Below are positions 1-7,279 of a stretch of DNA of 64,000 bases, piece by piece. Position 1 is the first letter of the stretch; each line of letters begins with the position of its first letter. Location: the NCBI RefSeq assembly GCF_014646195.1, contig NZ_BMMZ01000004.1, forward strand, positions 186,001 to 250,000, written 5' to 3'. The notes under the pieces were generated by a model, which did not search any database, had not been told where the DNA came from, and worked only from the letters and a program-made list of their open reading frames with translations. The DNA is from Microlunatus endophyticus. Its GTDB lineage: Bacteria; Actinomycetota; Actinomycetes; Propionibacteriales; Propionibacteriaceae. Made by a program: the position numbers and the translations under genes.

Positions 1-1
1 T

Positions 2-1495
2 GGCCACTCGGCCTTCAACCCCGAGCCGATCGCCGACTTCATCGACGCCGCCGTGCTGGGCGACGGCGAGGAGATCGTGCTCAAGATCAGTGACGTGATC
101 CGGGAGTGGAAGGACGAGAACCGACCGGGCGGCCGGGACGGCCTGTTGCTCCGGCTGGCCGAGACCGGCGGCGTCTACGTTCCGAAGTTCTACGACGTCG
201 ACTACCTGCCCGGCGGCCGGATCCGGCGGATAGCGCCCAACCGGAGCGGGGTGCCGTTCCGGGTCGCCAAGCACACGGTGATGGATCTGGACGCCTGGCC
301 GTATCCGAAGAAACCCCTTGTGCCGCTGGCCGAGACCGTGCACGAACGGTTCTCCGTGGAGATCTTCCGGGGCTGTACGCGAGGCTGCCGGTTCTGCCAG
401 GCGGGCATGATCACCCGGCCGGTGCGCGAGCGCAGCATCGAGACCGTCGGAGCGATGGTGCAGAACGGTATCGAGCAGACCGGACTGGAGGAGGTCGGCC
501 TGCTGAGCCTGTCCAGTGCTGATCATTCCGAGATCGGCGACATCACCAAACAACTCGCGGATCGCTACGAGGGCAGCAATGTCTCGCTCTCGCTGCCGAG
601 CACCCGGGTGGACGCTTTCAATATCGATCTTGCCAACGAGCTGTCCCGCAACGGCCGCCGGTCCGGTCTGACCTTCGCACCTGAAGGCGGCTCGGAGCGG
701 ATGCGCAAGGTGATCAACAAGATGGTCAGTGAGGACGACCTGATCAACACGGTCGCGACCGCGTACGGCAACGGCTGGCGGCAGGTCAAGCTCTACTTCA
801 TGTGTGGGCTGCCGACCGAGACCGACGAGGACGTGCTGGCGATCGCCGATCTTGCCAAGCGGGTGATCGAGACGGGGCGGCAGGTGAGTGGCCGGCGCGA
901 CATCCGGTGCACGGTGAGCATTGGCGGCTTCGTGCCGAAACCGCACACGCCGTTCCAGTGGGTCGGACAGACTGATCATGAAACCATCGACGACCGGCTG
1001 GCTAAGCTGCGGGAGTCGGTCCGCTCGGACCGGCGGTACGGCAAGGCGATCGGATTCCGTTACCACGATGGAAAACCGGGCACCATCGAGGGCCTGCTGA
1101 GCCGCGGAGACCGTCGGGTCGGCAAGATCATCGAGGCGGTCTGGGAGGACGGTGGCCGCTTCGACGGCTGGCACGAGCACTTCTCGTACGACCGCTGGGT
1201 CTCGGCCGCCGAACGAGCACTCGAGGGCACCGGTGTTGATCTTGACTGGTACACCACCCGGGAGCGGGATTACGCCGAGGTGCTGCCCTGGGATCACCTG
1301 GATTCCGGACTCGACCGGGACTGGCTGTGGGAGGACTACCAGGACGCGCTGGAGGAGGTCGAGCTCGACGACTGCCGCTGGACGCCCTGCTTCGACTGCG
1401 GCGTCTGCCCGCAGATGGACACCTCGATCCAGATCGGCCCGACTGGGAAGAAACTGCTGCCGATCGCCGAGGTCAAGCACAAAGTGACCGCCTGA
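2..1495 (+). CDS. TIGR03960-family radical SAM protein, 5'-truncated by the window edge
   Basis: The reading frame is open from base 2, so this is the C-terminal ~497 residues of a larger protein; family members are about 640 residues. The visible start matches the conserved family segment (AFNPEPIADFIDAAVLGDGE). The radical SAM 4Fe-4S motif CTRGCRFC lies at about residues 125-132 of the visible part, and a Cys-rich tail (CFDCGVCP) closes the protein. The GTG at 53 is an internal codon, not the start. In actinobacteria this gene is normally followed directly by the TIGR03936 partner, here found at 6251, with about 4.75 kb of other genes between. Its substrate is not established; a role in RNA or translation-related modification would be a guess from its position next to rne. 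Confidence 0.93.
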   Translation, partial: GHSAFNPEPIADFIDAAVLGDGEEIVLKISDVIREWKDENRPGGRDGLLLRLAETGGVYVPKFYDVDYLPGGRIRRIAPNRSGVPFRVAKHTVMDLDAWPYPKKPLVPLAETVHERFSVEIFRGCTRGCRFCQAGMITRPVRERSIETVGAMVQNGIEQTGLEEVGLLSLSSADHSEIGDITKQLADRYEGSNVSLSLPSTRVDAFNIDLANELSRNGRRSGLTFAPEGGSERMRKVINKMVSEDDLINTVATAYGNGWRQVKLYFMCGLPTETDEDVLAIADLAKRVIETGRQVSGRRDIRCTVSIGGFVPKPHTPFQWVGQTDHETIDDRLAKLRESVRSDRRYGKAIGFRYHDGKPGTIEGLLSRGDRRVGKIIEAVWEDGGRFDGWHEHFSYDRWVSAAERALEGTGVDLDWYTTRERDYAEVLPWDHLDSGLDRDWLWEDYQDALEEVELDDCRWTPCFDCGVCPQMDTSIQIGPTGKKLLPIAEVKHKVTA

Positions 1496-1507
1496 GCTGG
1501 TGCCTGA

Positions 1508-2188
1508 TCAGCTCAGGCAGATTTCGTTGCCTTCCGGGTCCGAGAGGATCCATGGTTGGTCCGGATGCAGTCGTCGGCCGCCGGCCGCAAGCACCGCGGC
1601 GACCCTGGCTTCCATCTGTTCGGCCGGGACGGCGATGTCGACGTGGATGCGGTTGCGCTGGGTGCGCGGCTCATCCATCTGCTGGAACCAGAACGACGGT
1701 CCGCGCCCTCGCGGATCGACGACGTCCTCCTCGGTGTCACGACGGAATTCGTAGCCGAGTGCCTCCCGCCAGAACGGCATCACCTCTGCGATGGAGAGCG
1801 CGTCGATGGAGACCTGGACGTGCTGGACCCGCGCCGGATCCGCCACGATGCCGGACTCGCGGGCAAGGACGGAGATGCTCTTCGCCAGCTCGACATCGGC
1901 AGGGCTGTATCCGGCGAAATACTGACCGACGGTGATCGTGGTCAGCCGTACGGTGACGCCGTCGTGGCGGAGGTCGATATCCGGCGGGCGGGTCGCGTCG
2001 ATCTCCGGCAGTTCGGCGACCGCCACGGCGAAGTGGGCACCCTCGGCAAACGTGTCCGTGCGGAAGAACGTGTAGATCGCGTCGCCCAGCAGCCGCCAGT
2101 CCTCGACCCCGTCGGCTGCGCGGAATTCGTCCGGCATCAGCCAGCCGGGCTGCTCCCAGGGTTGCTGCTCGGTCGTGGATCCGGACAT
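1508..2188 (-). CDS. Fusion of pterin-4a-carbinolamine dehydratase-like and glyoxalase/VOC domains
   Basis: Encodes 226 residues. Residues ~12-105 resemble the pterin carbinolamine dehydratase fold (a central PPDIDLRHDGVTVRLTT stretch, then a conserved SPADVELAKSIS helix). Residues ~115-226 are a glyoxalase-like VOC domain ending in the typical LSDPEGNEICL metal-site strand. The ATG at 2188 is chosen because GGAGGA stands seven bases upstream; the frame stays open further upstream but without a ribosome site. The gene converges on the radical SAM gene, with 12 bases between the stops. The dehydratase half may be structural only, as the usual paired His residues are not obvious. The real substrate is unknown. 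Confidence 0.8.
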   Translation of the reverse strand: MSGSTTEQQPWEQPGWLMPDEFRAADGVEDWRLLGDAIYTFFRTDTFAEGAHFAVAVAELPEIDATRPPDIDLRHDGVTVRLTTITVGQYFAGYSPADVELAKSISVLARESGIVADPARVQHVQVSIDALSIAEVMPFWREALGYEFRRDTEEDVVDPRGRGPSFWFQQMDEPRTQRNRIHVDIAVPAEQMEARVAAVLAAGGRRLHPDQPWILSDPEGNEICLS

Positions 2189-2339
2189 CGCGTTCCTCCA
2201 CTTCTGTGTGGTCTGATCAGCCCTGCCGATCCTTGCACGTGTTGCCGGGGAAGTGGTCCGGCCCACTACCGATGAGGGAACAGACCAGTGGCAGAAAGGT
2301 CCGAGACAAGTCGGTCCGCCGTACTTAGGCTTGTGACCC

Positions 2340-2984
2340 ATGACCACAGACGTGGAGTCGACCTCCGCCGAGATCACCTCGGTCGAAGAACTCGAGGCGC
2401 TGATCGGGACCCCGGCGCCGAATGCCGCCAACAAGGAGCGCGACCGTCTGCACGAACTCGACGTGCAGTGGCTTGCCGCCTCGCCGTTCTGCGTGATCTC
2501 CACCAGCGACGCCCACGGCAACTGCGATGCCTCGCCCAAGGGCGACCCGGCCGGACAGTTGGCGTACGTCATCGACGACCGGACGATCGCAATCGCCGAG
2601 CGACCGGGCAACAAACGTGTCGACGGCTATCGCAACATTCTGGCGAATCCGCATGTCGGCCTGTTGTTCCTGATCCCCGGCCGCGGTGACACGCTGCGGA
2701 TCAACGGTCGTGCGCGGTTGGTCACGGACGCGCCGTTCTTCGACGACCTGGTGGTCAAGGCACATCGGCCGCTGCTCGCGATCGTGGTTGAGATCGACAC
2801 CGTCTTCCACCACTGCGCCAAGGCGTTCATGCGGTCCAAGCTCTGGCAGCCGGACACCTGGCAGCCCGACGTCGTGCCGAACCGGCCCAAGATCGCCAAG
2901 GCACTCGAGCGCAAGGACGACGACCTGGCCGAGATCGAGCGCTACTACTCCGATGGCGAATACGGCAAGAAGCTGTACGCCTGA
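2340..2984 (+). CDS. FMN-dependent PPOX-type flavoprotein, MSMEG_1061-like family
   Basis: Encodes 214 residues and looks full length for the pyridoxamine-phosphate-oxidase-like split-barrel flavoproteins. The barrel starts at about residue 45 (SPFCVISTSDAHGNCDASPKGDP), continues through YVIDDRTIAIAERPGNKR and NILANPHVGLLFLIPGRGDTLRINGRA, and ends in a helical tail with the family-typical HCAKAFMRSKLW. Such proteins usually bind FMN or F420 in the cytoplasm and reduce small molecules; the substrate here is unknown. The start ATG is preceded by a TTAGGCTTGTGACCC stretch whose TAGGCT resembles a -10 box, suggesting a nearly leaderless transcript. It diverges from the gene at 2188. Confidence 0.85.
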   Translation: MTTDVESTSAEITSVEELEALIGTPAPNAANKERDRLHELDVQWLAASPFCVISTSDAHGNCDASPKGDPAGQLAYVIDDRTIAIAERPGNKRVDGYRNILANPHVGLLFLIPGRGDTLRINGRARLVTDAPFFDDLVVKAHRPLLAIVVEIDTVFHHCAKAFMRSKLWQPDTWQPDVVPNRPKIAKALERKDDDLAEIERYYSDGEYGKKLYA

Positions 2985-2998
2985 AATACCCGAACAGG

Positions 2999-3166
2999 TC
3001 AGCGGCCACCGAAAAGCATCCTCAACAGTCCGCCGCTGCCGGGTTCGTCGGCATGACCCTGGCAGCGCTTGGCCGACGGGATCCGCGCCATGACCTGGTC
3101 GACGTGTTGGCCGCAGCCGGCCCAGGTGGTCTTACCGCACTTCTTGCAGGTGACTGGTCGGCACAT
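2999..3166 (-). CDS. Small CxxC zinc-ribbon-like protein (55 aa)
   Basis: A 55-residue frame read from the reverse strand. It begins [20 protein letters not shown] and ends in a Gly-rich tail and GGR. Two CxxC-type pairs (C7/C10 and C18, C35) plus His residues suggest a bound metal, probably zinc. An AAGGAAAG ribosome site lies a few bases before the ATG. Very similar short Cys-rich proteins are common but uncharacterised in actinobacteria. It stands downstream of the TauE remnant on the same strand and may be cotranscribed with the persulfide locus. Confidence 0.75.
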   Translation of the reverse strand: MCRPVTCKKCGKTTWAGCGQHVDQVMARIPSAKRCQGHADEPGSGGLLRMLFGGR

Positions 3167-3196
3167 GACTTTCCTTCGGTGGGATGTTTCTGATTC

Positions 3197-3224
3197 GTTG
3201 ATCTTGGTCGGTTGATCTTGTTCG
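3197..3224. repeat. Two tandem 14 bp units, GTTGATCTTGGTCG and GTTGATCTTGTTCG
   Basis: Two adjacent 14-base units differing at one position fill most of the gap between the Cys-rich mini gene and the end of the TauE remnant. There is no clear hairpin. It may be a slippage duplication. Confidence 0.7.
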
Positions 3225-3235
3225 GGTGGGACGGA

Positions 3236-3716
3236 TCAGAGAAGTTGGGGGATCGCCTGCCACGCGGTGTAGCCGGCAACCAGAACGAGCAGCCCGCTGA
3301 AGGCGGTCTGCAGGGTGCCACCCTTGAGCCGGGCGGCCACCTTGACGCTGACCCAGCTGGCCAGCACTGCGGCCGCGGTCAGGAGCACGACCAACGGCCA
3401 ATCCGGCTGGATCCCTGCGCCGGTCTTGACGAGCAGGGCGGCGGCCGACGTGATCGTGATGACGACGAGCGACGTTTCCGGCGGCGTACGCCATCGGCAG
3501 GCCCATCACCAGGACCAGGGCCGGCACCACCAGAAAGCCGCCGCCGACACCCAGGAAGCCGGTGATCGGTCCGACAGCGGTCGCGGTCACCTGGGTGGCG
3601 GTCTGGCCGAGTCCGTAGATCAGCACCGGGACCGCCAGCATGGATCCGCCGCCGCCCAACGCACCCAGACTGAGCCCGATCAGGAGCCCGGCAGTGACGG
3701 CAATGACCAGGGTCAC
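3236..3716 (-). pseudogene. TauE/SafE-family sulfite/sulfur-anion exporter, deleted and frameshifted
   Basis: The GTG start overlaps the stop of the upstream rhodanese gene (GTGA), so the two were one operon. The N-terminal membrane repeat ([18 protein letters not shown]) is followed after about 40 residues directly by the second repeat motif ([18 protein letters not shown]). About 90 residues between the two repeats are missing compared with normal ~250-residue family members. A second lesion is one extra base in the run at 3475-3477: removing one T on the plus strand restores a natural C-terminal half ([19 protein letters not shown] … [13 protein letters not shown], stop at 3236). The length, 481 bases, is not a multiple of three. 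With both lesions a working exporter is unlikely. TauE proteins export sulfite or related anions across the cytoplasmic membrane. Confidence 0.85.
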
Positions 3717-5425
3717 GCCGGGCCCACCGTCGCGTCGGTGATCGGCAGACCGGTCTCGACGGCGTTGTCGAACGTGTCGTCGACGGCCACCAGCCGCCGC
3801 CCGGCTCGGGCCAGGAACGAGGCGGCGACCGAGGCCCGGTAACCGCCGGCGCAATGCACCCACACTTCTCCGTCGGGTACCTCGCCGATGCGCCGGGGCA
3901 GCTCATGGATCGGGATGTTGATCGCCCCGTCGATATGGCTGTCGGAGAATTCATCGGCACGGCGTACGTCCAGGGTCACGACCGGACGGTGATGCCGCAC
4001 CTGGGCGAGCTCCGCGAAGGTGGCGGTCGGGAAGGATCCGAGCCTTCGGCCGGTTCCGGCGACCCAGTCCTGCGGGCCGCCGATCGCGGCAGCTGCCGGG
4101 CGGTCGATGCCGATCCGTACCAGTTCGCGCTGCGCCTGCGAGATCTCCGCGGCGGTCTCGGCCAGCAAGGTCAGTGGCGTGCCCCGATCCATCAACCAAC
4201 CGAGGTAGGTGGCGAAGGAGCCGTCGAGCCCGAAGTTGAGTGATCCGGGCAGATGGCCGGCCGCGAACACGGTGCGGTGGCGCAGGTCGACGATCCACTC
4301 ACCCGCCTCGATCCGGCGGCGGAGTTCAACCGGATCGGCGGTCGTCGGTGGTGTCAGATCGGGCTCTGACGGTCCGGCGCTGTTCCCGGGTGCCATCTGG
4401 GCGTAGTACGCCGGATAGGCGCCGAGTCCGTCCAGCAACTGCCGGACGTAGGTCTCCTCATCCTGGGTGAGGACGGGATTCGCGGTCTTCTCCCGGCCGA
4501 TCGTGGATGCCGTCGCCTCCGACTGGGTCGCCGAACAGAACGAACCGAAACCGTGGGTCGGGAAGACCTCGGCGTCATCGGGCAGCATCGCGGCGAGCCG
4601 GCGCGCCGAGCTGTGCTGCAACCGTACGAGCTCGTCGGTGTGCTCTGGTCCCAGCAGATCCGGTCTGCCGGTGGCGCCGAACAACAGTGAGCCGCCGGAG
4701 AACACGGCGGTGGTCCGTCCGGTGACGGAATCGGTGAGCACGTAGGACAGGTGCGTGTAGGTGTGTCCGGGGGTGGCGACCGCGGTGACCTGCATCCGAT
4801 CACCCATCCGGATCACTTCACCGTCGCGGATCGGAGTCCGCTCGAAGGCCACCTCGTCCTCGGCATTGACCAGGTAGGCCGCGCCGGTGCGCCGGGCGAG
4901 TGCCAGTCCGCCGGTGAGGTAATCGTTGTGGATGTGCGACTCCAGCACGTGGGTCAACCGGACCTGATGCTTGTCGAGCAGGGTGAGGATGCGATCGATG
5001 TCACGTTGCGGGTCGACGACGAATGCGACGGCGCCGTCGTGAATCAGATAGCTGCGATCACCCAGAGTCGGCGTGTCCAGTCCCACCACCGTGAGGTCGG
5101 TCGCAGCAGCCGTCCCGGTGGCCAGCGGGTGACCGGCGGCAACCCAGGCGCGGGTGCCGCCGACGACCGACCAGGCCCGAAATCCGGCCCGGACCAGGAA
5201 GTCGGTGATCGTGGCGCTCCGATTACCTGATGCACAGATGACGTACATCGGCCGGGACCGGTCCAACTCCGCGGTCCAGGCGGGAAGTTTGCCCATGGGG
5301 ACCAGTTCGGCGCCTGGGACGTGGCCGGCGACGTACTCCATCGGCTCACGGACGTCGATCACTGTTGCACCAGCCGCTACGGCGATCGCCAGCTGATGGA
5401 CATCGATCTCCGGAACTCCTTTCAC
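3713..5425 (-). CDS. Rhodanese–persulfide dioxygenase-like MBL–rhodanese–rhodanese protein
   Basis: Encodes 570 residues. Residues 1-105 are a rhodanese with active loop CASGNRS (C64). Residues ~112-330 are a metallo-beta-lactamase domain of the ETHE1/persulfide dioxygenase type with metal residues in HIHNDY (H164, H166, D168), TPGHTYTH (H221), GRPDL (D256) and PTHGFGS (H291). Residues ~365-455 are a second rhodanese whose active loop has lost its Cys (LLAETAAE). Residues ~480-565 are a third, with CAGGYRA (C525). Likely role: oxidising glutathione- or low-molecular-weight-thiol persulfides to sulfite and handling sulfane sulfur in the cytoplasm. The GTG start has a GAGGAGGA site upstream. 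CsoR-type operators cover its promoter and TauE follows with overlap, which supports persulfide detoxification. Confidence 0.9.
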   Translation of the reverse strand: MKGVPEIDVHQLAIAVAAGATVIDVREPMEYVAGHVPGAELVPMGKLPAWTAELDRSRPMYVICASGNRSATITDFLVRAGFRAWSVVGGTRAWVAAGHPLATGTAAATDLTVVGLDTPTLGDRSYLIHDGAVAFVVDPQRDIDRILTLLDKHQVRLTHVLESHIHNDYLTGGLALARRTGAAYLVNAEDEVAFERTPIRDGEVIRMGDRMQVTAVATPGHTYTHLSYVLTDSVTGRTTAVFSGGSLLFGATGRPDLLGPEHTDELVRLQHSSARRLAAMLPDDAEVFPTHGFGSFCSATQSEATASTIGREKTANPVLTQDEETYVRQLLDGLGAYPAYYAQMAPGNSAGPSEPDLTPPTTADPVELRRRIEAGEWIVDLRHRTVFAAGHLPGSLNFGLDGSFATYLGWLMDRGTPLTLLAETAAEISQAQRELVRIGIDRPAAAAIGGPQDWVAGTGRRLGSFPTATFAELAQVRHHRPVVTLDVRRADEFSDSHIDGAINIPIHELPRRIGEVPDGEVWVHCAGGYRASVAASFLARAGRRLVAVDDTFDNAVETGLPITDATVGPA

Positions 5426-5443
5426 CGGCTTCCTCCTCACAGG

Positions 5444-5473
5444 GCTATACCCGACGGGGTATCTCCACATCAA
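5444..5473 (-). promoter_or_regulatory. Promoter of the rhodanese/MBL operon with an operator in its spacer
   Basis: Read on the minus strand: TTGATG (5473-5468), an 18-base spacer, then TATAGC (5449-5444), about 20 bases before the GTG start. The ATACCC-N4-GGGTAT operator at 5447-5462 overlaps the -10 box and spacer, the layout expected for repression. Confidence 0.6.
5447..5462. promoter_or_regulatory. CsoR/CstR-type operator 1 (ATACCC-GACG-GGGTAT)
   Basis: Perfect six-base arms around four bases, the known consensus class for CsoR-family repressors. It overlaps the minus-strand promoter of the rhodanese/MBL operon. The probable ligand protein is encoded at 5961. Confidence 0.8.
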
Positions 5474-5478
5474 CGATA

Positions 5479-5494
5479 ACACCCCCGGGGGTAT
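5479..5494. promoter_or_regulatory. CsoR/CstR-type operator 2 (ACACCC-CCGG-GGGTAT)
   Basis: Same spacing as operator 1 with one arm mismatch and a GC-rich palindromic core. It lies 32 bases upstream of operator 1, between the two divergent transcription units. Confidence 0.68.
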
Positions 5495-5559
5495 ATTCAG
5501 AACTGCCGCGGTCGCTGCCCGGAGGGCCGCGCGGCCGGACCGGGAAGACCGCAACCGAA

Positions 5560-5575
5560 ATACCCCAGAGGGTAT
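5560..5575. promoter_or_regulatory. CsoR/CstR-type operator 3 (ATACCC-CAGA-GGGTAT)
   Basis: Perfect six-base arms. It overlaps a TATGCT sequence (5573-5578) that would serve as the -10 box for the plus-strand mini-operon ending in the CstR-like gene, so autoregulation is likely. Confidence 0.78.
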
Positions 5576-5635
5576 GCTGGTTGAACTGGAGGAACGCCAC
5601 GGAGGGCATCCCATCCATGACTGAGGAAGGACCTG

Positions 5636-5788
5636 ATGAGCACCGTCACCCTGACTGCGAACAACTTCGAGCAGACGATCCTCGAGCCGGCGGAGGACTC
5701 CTCCGCGGCGCTGGAGGATCTGATCGGTCAACTCCGCGCGCTGGACGTGAAACAGGCCGTCGGCGCCGGTCAGGGCAGCGGGCGATGA
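5636..5788 (+). pseudogene. Thioredoxin with its core deleted (50 codons remain)
   Basis: The frame starts MSTVTLTANNFEQTILE, a typical thioredoxin N-terminus, then jumps to SSAALEDLIGQLRALD, the typical last helix of actinobacterial thioredoxins. The ~60 residues between, including the WCGPC redox motif, are absent, yet the frame is kept. A GAGGAAGG ribosome site precedes the ATG. Its TGA overlaps the next ATG (ATGA). It may still be translated as a 50-residue peptide, but it cannot be a redox thioredoxin. Confidence 0.75.
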
Positions 5789-5964
5789 GCCAGCCGCCCA
5801 CGCCGACCTACACCATCAGCGCAACACTGTCACTGGCGTACCCGGCGGCCGTCGAGGCTGTCCGGACTGCGCTGGCCCGTGAGGGTTTCGGCGTGTTGGC
5901 GATCGACGCGCTCGGCACGACGCACCCGGTGTCGGCAACCGAACGCGAAGGGGAATCCTCATGA
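5785..5964 (+). pseudogene. DUF302-type protein, internally deleted (59 codons remain)
   Basis: The frame begins MSQPPTPTYTISATLSLAYP and continues AVEAVRTALAREGFGVLA, which matches the first strand and helix of DUF302 domains. It then ends after IDALGTTHPVSATERE, which resembles the tail of such proteins. Normal members are about 125-150 residues, so roughly the middle half is missing. It overlaps both neighbours by ATGA. DUF302 genes often accompany rhodanese/persulfide loci, which supports the reading. The exact junction needs an alignment. Confidence 0.6.
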
Positions 5965-6227
5965 CCGAACTGAGACCCGAAGACATGGCCCCGGTGATCA
6001 ACCGGATCAAGCGGGCTCAAGGTCAACTCGGCGGCGTACTGCGGATGCTCGAGGAAGGTCGCGATTGCGAGGACGTCGTCACCCAGTTGGCCGCCGTCTC
6101 GCGCGCCCTCGACCGGGCCGGATTCGCCATCATCGCCAGTGGACTGCGGCAGTGCCTGGCCGACGACCCGACCGCCGAGGGGCTCGACACGAAGAAGATG
6201 GAGAAGCTGTTTCTCTCGCTCGCCTGA
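5961..6227 (+). CDS. CsoR-family repressor of the CstR (persulfide-sensing) type
   Basis: Encodes 88 residues, full length for the family, with the four-helix pattern INRIKRAQGQLGGVLRMLEEG … DVVTQLAAVSRALD. Cys36 and Cys65 match the two sensing cysteines, but the copper-binding histidine of CsoR (position 61) is glycine. That pattern fits CstR, which is oxidised by persulfides to a di- or polysulfide bridge and releases DNA, rather than a copper sensor. Three matching operators lie 400-510 bases upstream. The ATG overlaps the stop of the DUF302 remnant. By context it represses both its own unit and the divergent rhodanese operon. Confidence 0.85.
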   Translation: MTELRPEDMAPVINRIKRAQGQLGGVLRMLEEGRDCEDVVTQLAAVSRALDRAGFAIIASGLRQCLADDPTAEGLDTKKMEKLFLSLA

Positions 6228-6250
6228 CCGGCGACATTAGGCTGCCCGCC

Positions 6251-6946
6251 GTGGCCCGTGAACAACCCGAACAACAGGCACCGCCGGTGCAGCGGCTCCG
6301 GATCCGGTACGCCAAACGTGGCCGGTTGCGGTTCACCAGTCACCGTGACTTCAGCCGGGCCTTCGAACGAGCCTTGCGCCGTGCCGGGATCCCGATGGCG
6401 TATTCCTCCGGATTCTCGCCACACCCGCGGATCTCGTACGCGACCGCCTCGCCCACCGGAGCTGCCAGCGAGGCCGAATACCTGGAGATCGCACTGTCCG
6501 CGGTCTGCGTGCCGGAGCTCGTTGCCCGCGAACTTGACGCCGCACTGCCGGACGGCCTCGACGTCCTGGCCGTGGTCGAGGCCGGCCCGGGATCGCTGGC
6601 CGATCAGCTGACCGGCTCGGTGTGGCAGATCGACCTGCGTGATATCGAGCCCGACGTCGTCGTGCCGGCAGTCGGGGCGTTCCTGGCGGCCGACACCGCC
6701 GTCACCGAACGGATGACCAAGAACGGTCTGCGCAGCTTTGACGCCCGTGAATCTGTGGTGTCGCTGCGCGCCGAGGGGACCGTCCTGCGTCTCGTCGCCA
6801 GGCACCTCACGCCGCTCGTCCGGCCCGACGACGTGCTCTCGGCGATGGCCAGGATCACCCCCGCCTTCGCTCCGCAGAATCCGCTGATCACCCGCCTGGA
6901 GCAGGGCACACTCGACGCGACCCAACAGGTCGTTGCGCCCTTCTGA
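6251..6946 (+). CDS. TIGR03936 / DUF2344 radical-SAM-linked protein
   Basis: Encodes 231 residues from GTG 6251. The N-terminus has the family signature (RLRIRYAKRGRLRFTSHRDF … FERALRRAGIPMAYSSGFSPHPRIS), followed by the DUF2344 fold. Function is unknown. It is a standing partner of the TIGR03960 radical SAM protein and normally adjoins it, ahead of rne. Here it is displaced from that partner by the block at 1508-6227 but keeps its place before rne. Confidence 0.9.
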   Translation: MAREQPEQQAPPVQRLRIRYAKRGRLRFTSHRDFSRAFERALRRAGIPMAYSSGFSPHPRISYATASPTGAASEAEYLEIALSAVCVPELVARELDAALPDGLDVLAVVEAGPGSLADQLTGSVWQIDLRDIEPDVVVPAVGAFLAADTAVTERMTKNGLRSFDARESVVSLRAEGTVLRLVARHLTPLVRPDDVLSAMARITPAFAPQNPLITRLEQGTLDATQQVVAPF

Positions 6947-7279
6947 TCGGCCCGTCGGTTCGTTCTGCCTGGTCGGGTGTGGGATACTCGGAACAGACGA
7001 AGACGCCATGACGCCCGGCATCAGGCGCGGACCCGCTCGCGGGTCGGCCACCGGACGTACGGCATCAGAGGTCGATCTGTAGTGATGTCCCGAGCGGGGT
7101 GACAGCTCGTCACCGGGACACGTAGGGCCCCATGGCCGCGACGAGTGGATACGCGTAGCTGCGTTGCTCGACCGCGGCCGGGTCATGCGGATGTCACTGC
7201 ACCGGAAAGCTTTGTGGACCGGCATCGCCGGCCGCGTACGAACATCGGTGCGTTTGTCACGCACCGAGAAGGAGTCTGG
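6947..7279 (+). promoter_or_regulatory. rne: Long 5' leader and promoter region of rne
   Basis: A 333-base gene-free stretch ahead of the RNase E start. TTCGTT at 6959 and GATACT at about 6983 could form a promoter, which would leave a leader of nearly 290 bases. A hairpin GACCCG-CTCG-CGGGTC stands at 7030-7045, and further GC-rich complementary segments follow. Long leaders that allow self-cleavage are a known feature of RNase E genes in other bacteria. Whether this one acts so is inference. Confidence 0.4.

Noticed and set aside
5447..5575. Copper operon (copZ/copA) control by CsoR
   Set aside because: The sensor lacks the CsoR histidine and no copper transporter is present; sulfur genes flank the sites.
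6947..7279. Riboswitch upstream of rne
   Set aside because: Hairpins exist but I could not match any known aptamer core.
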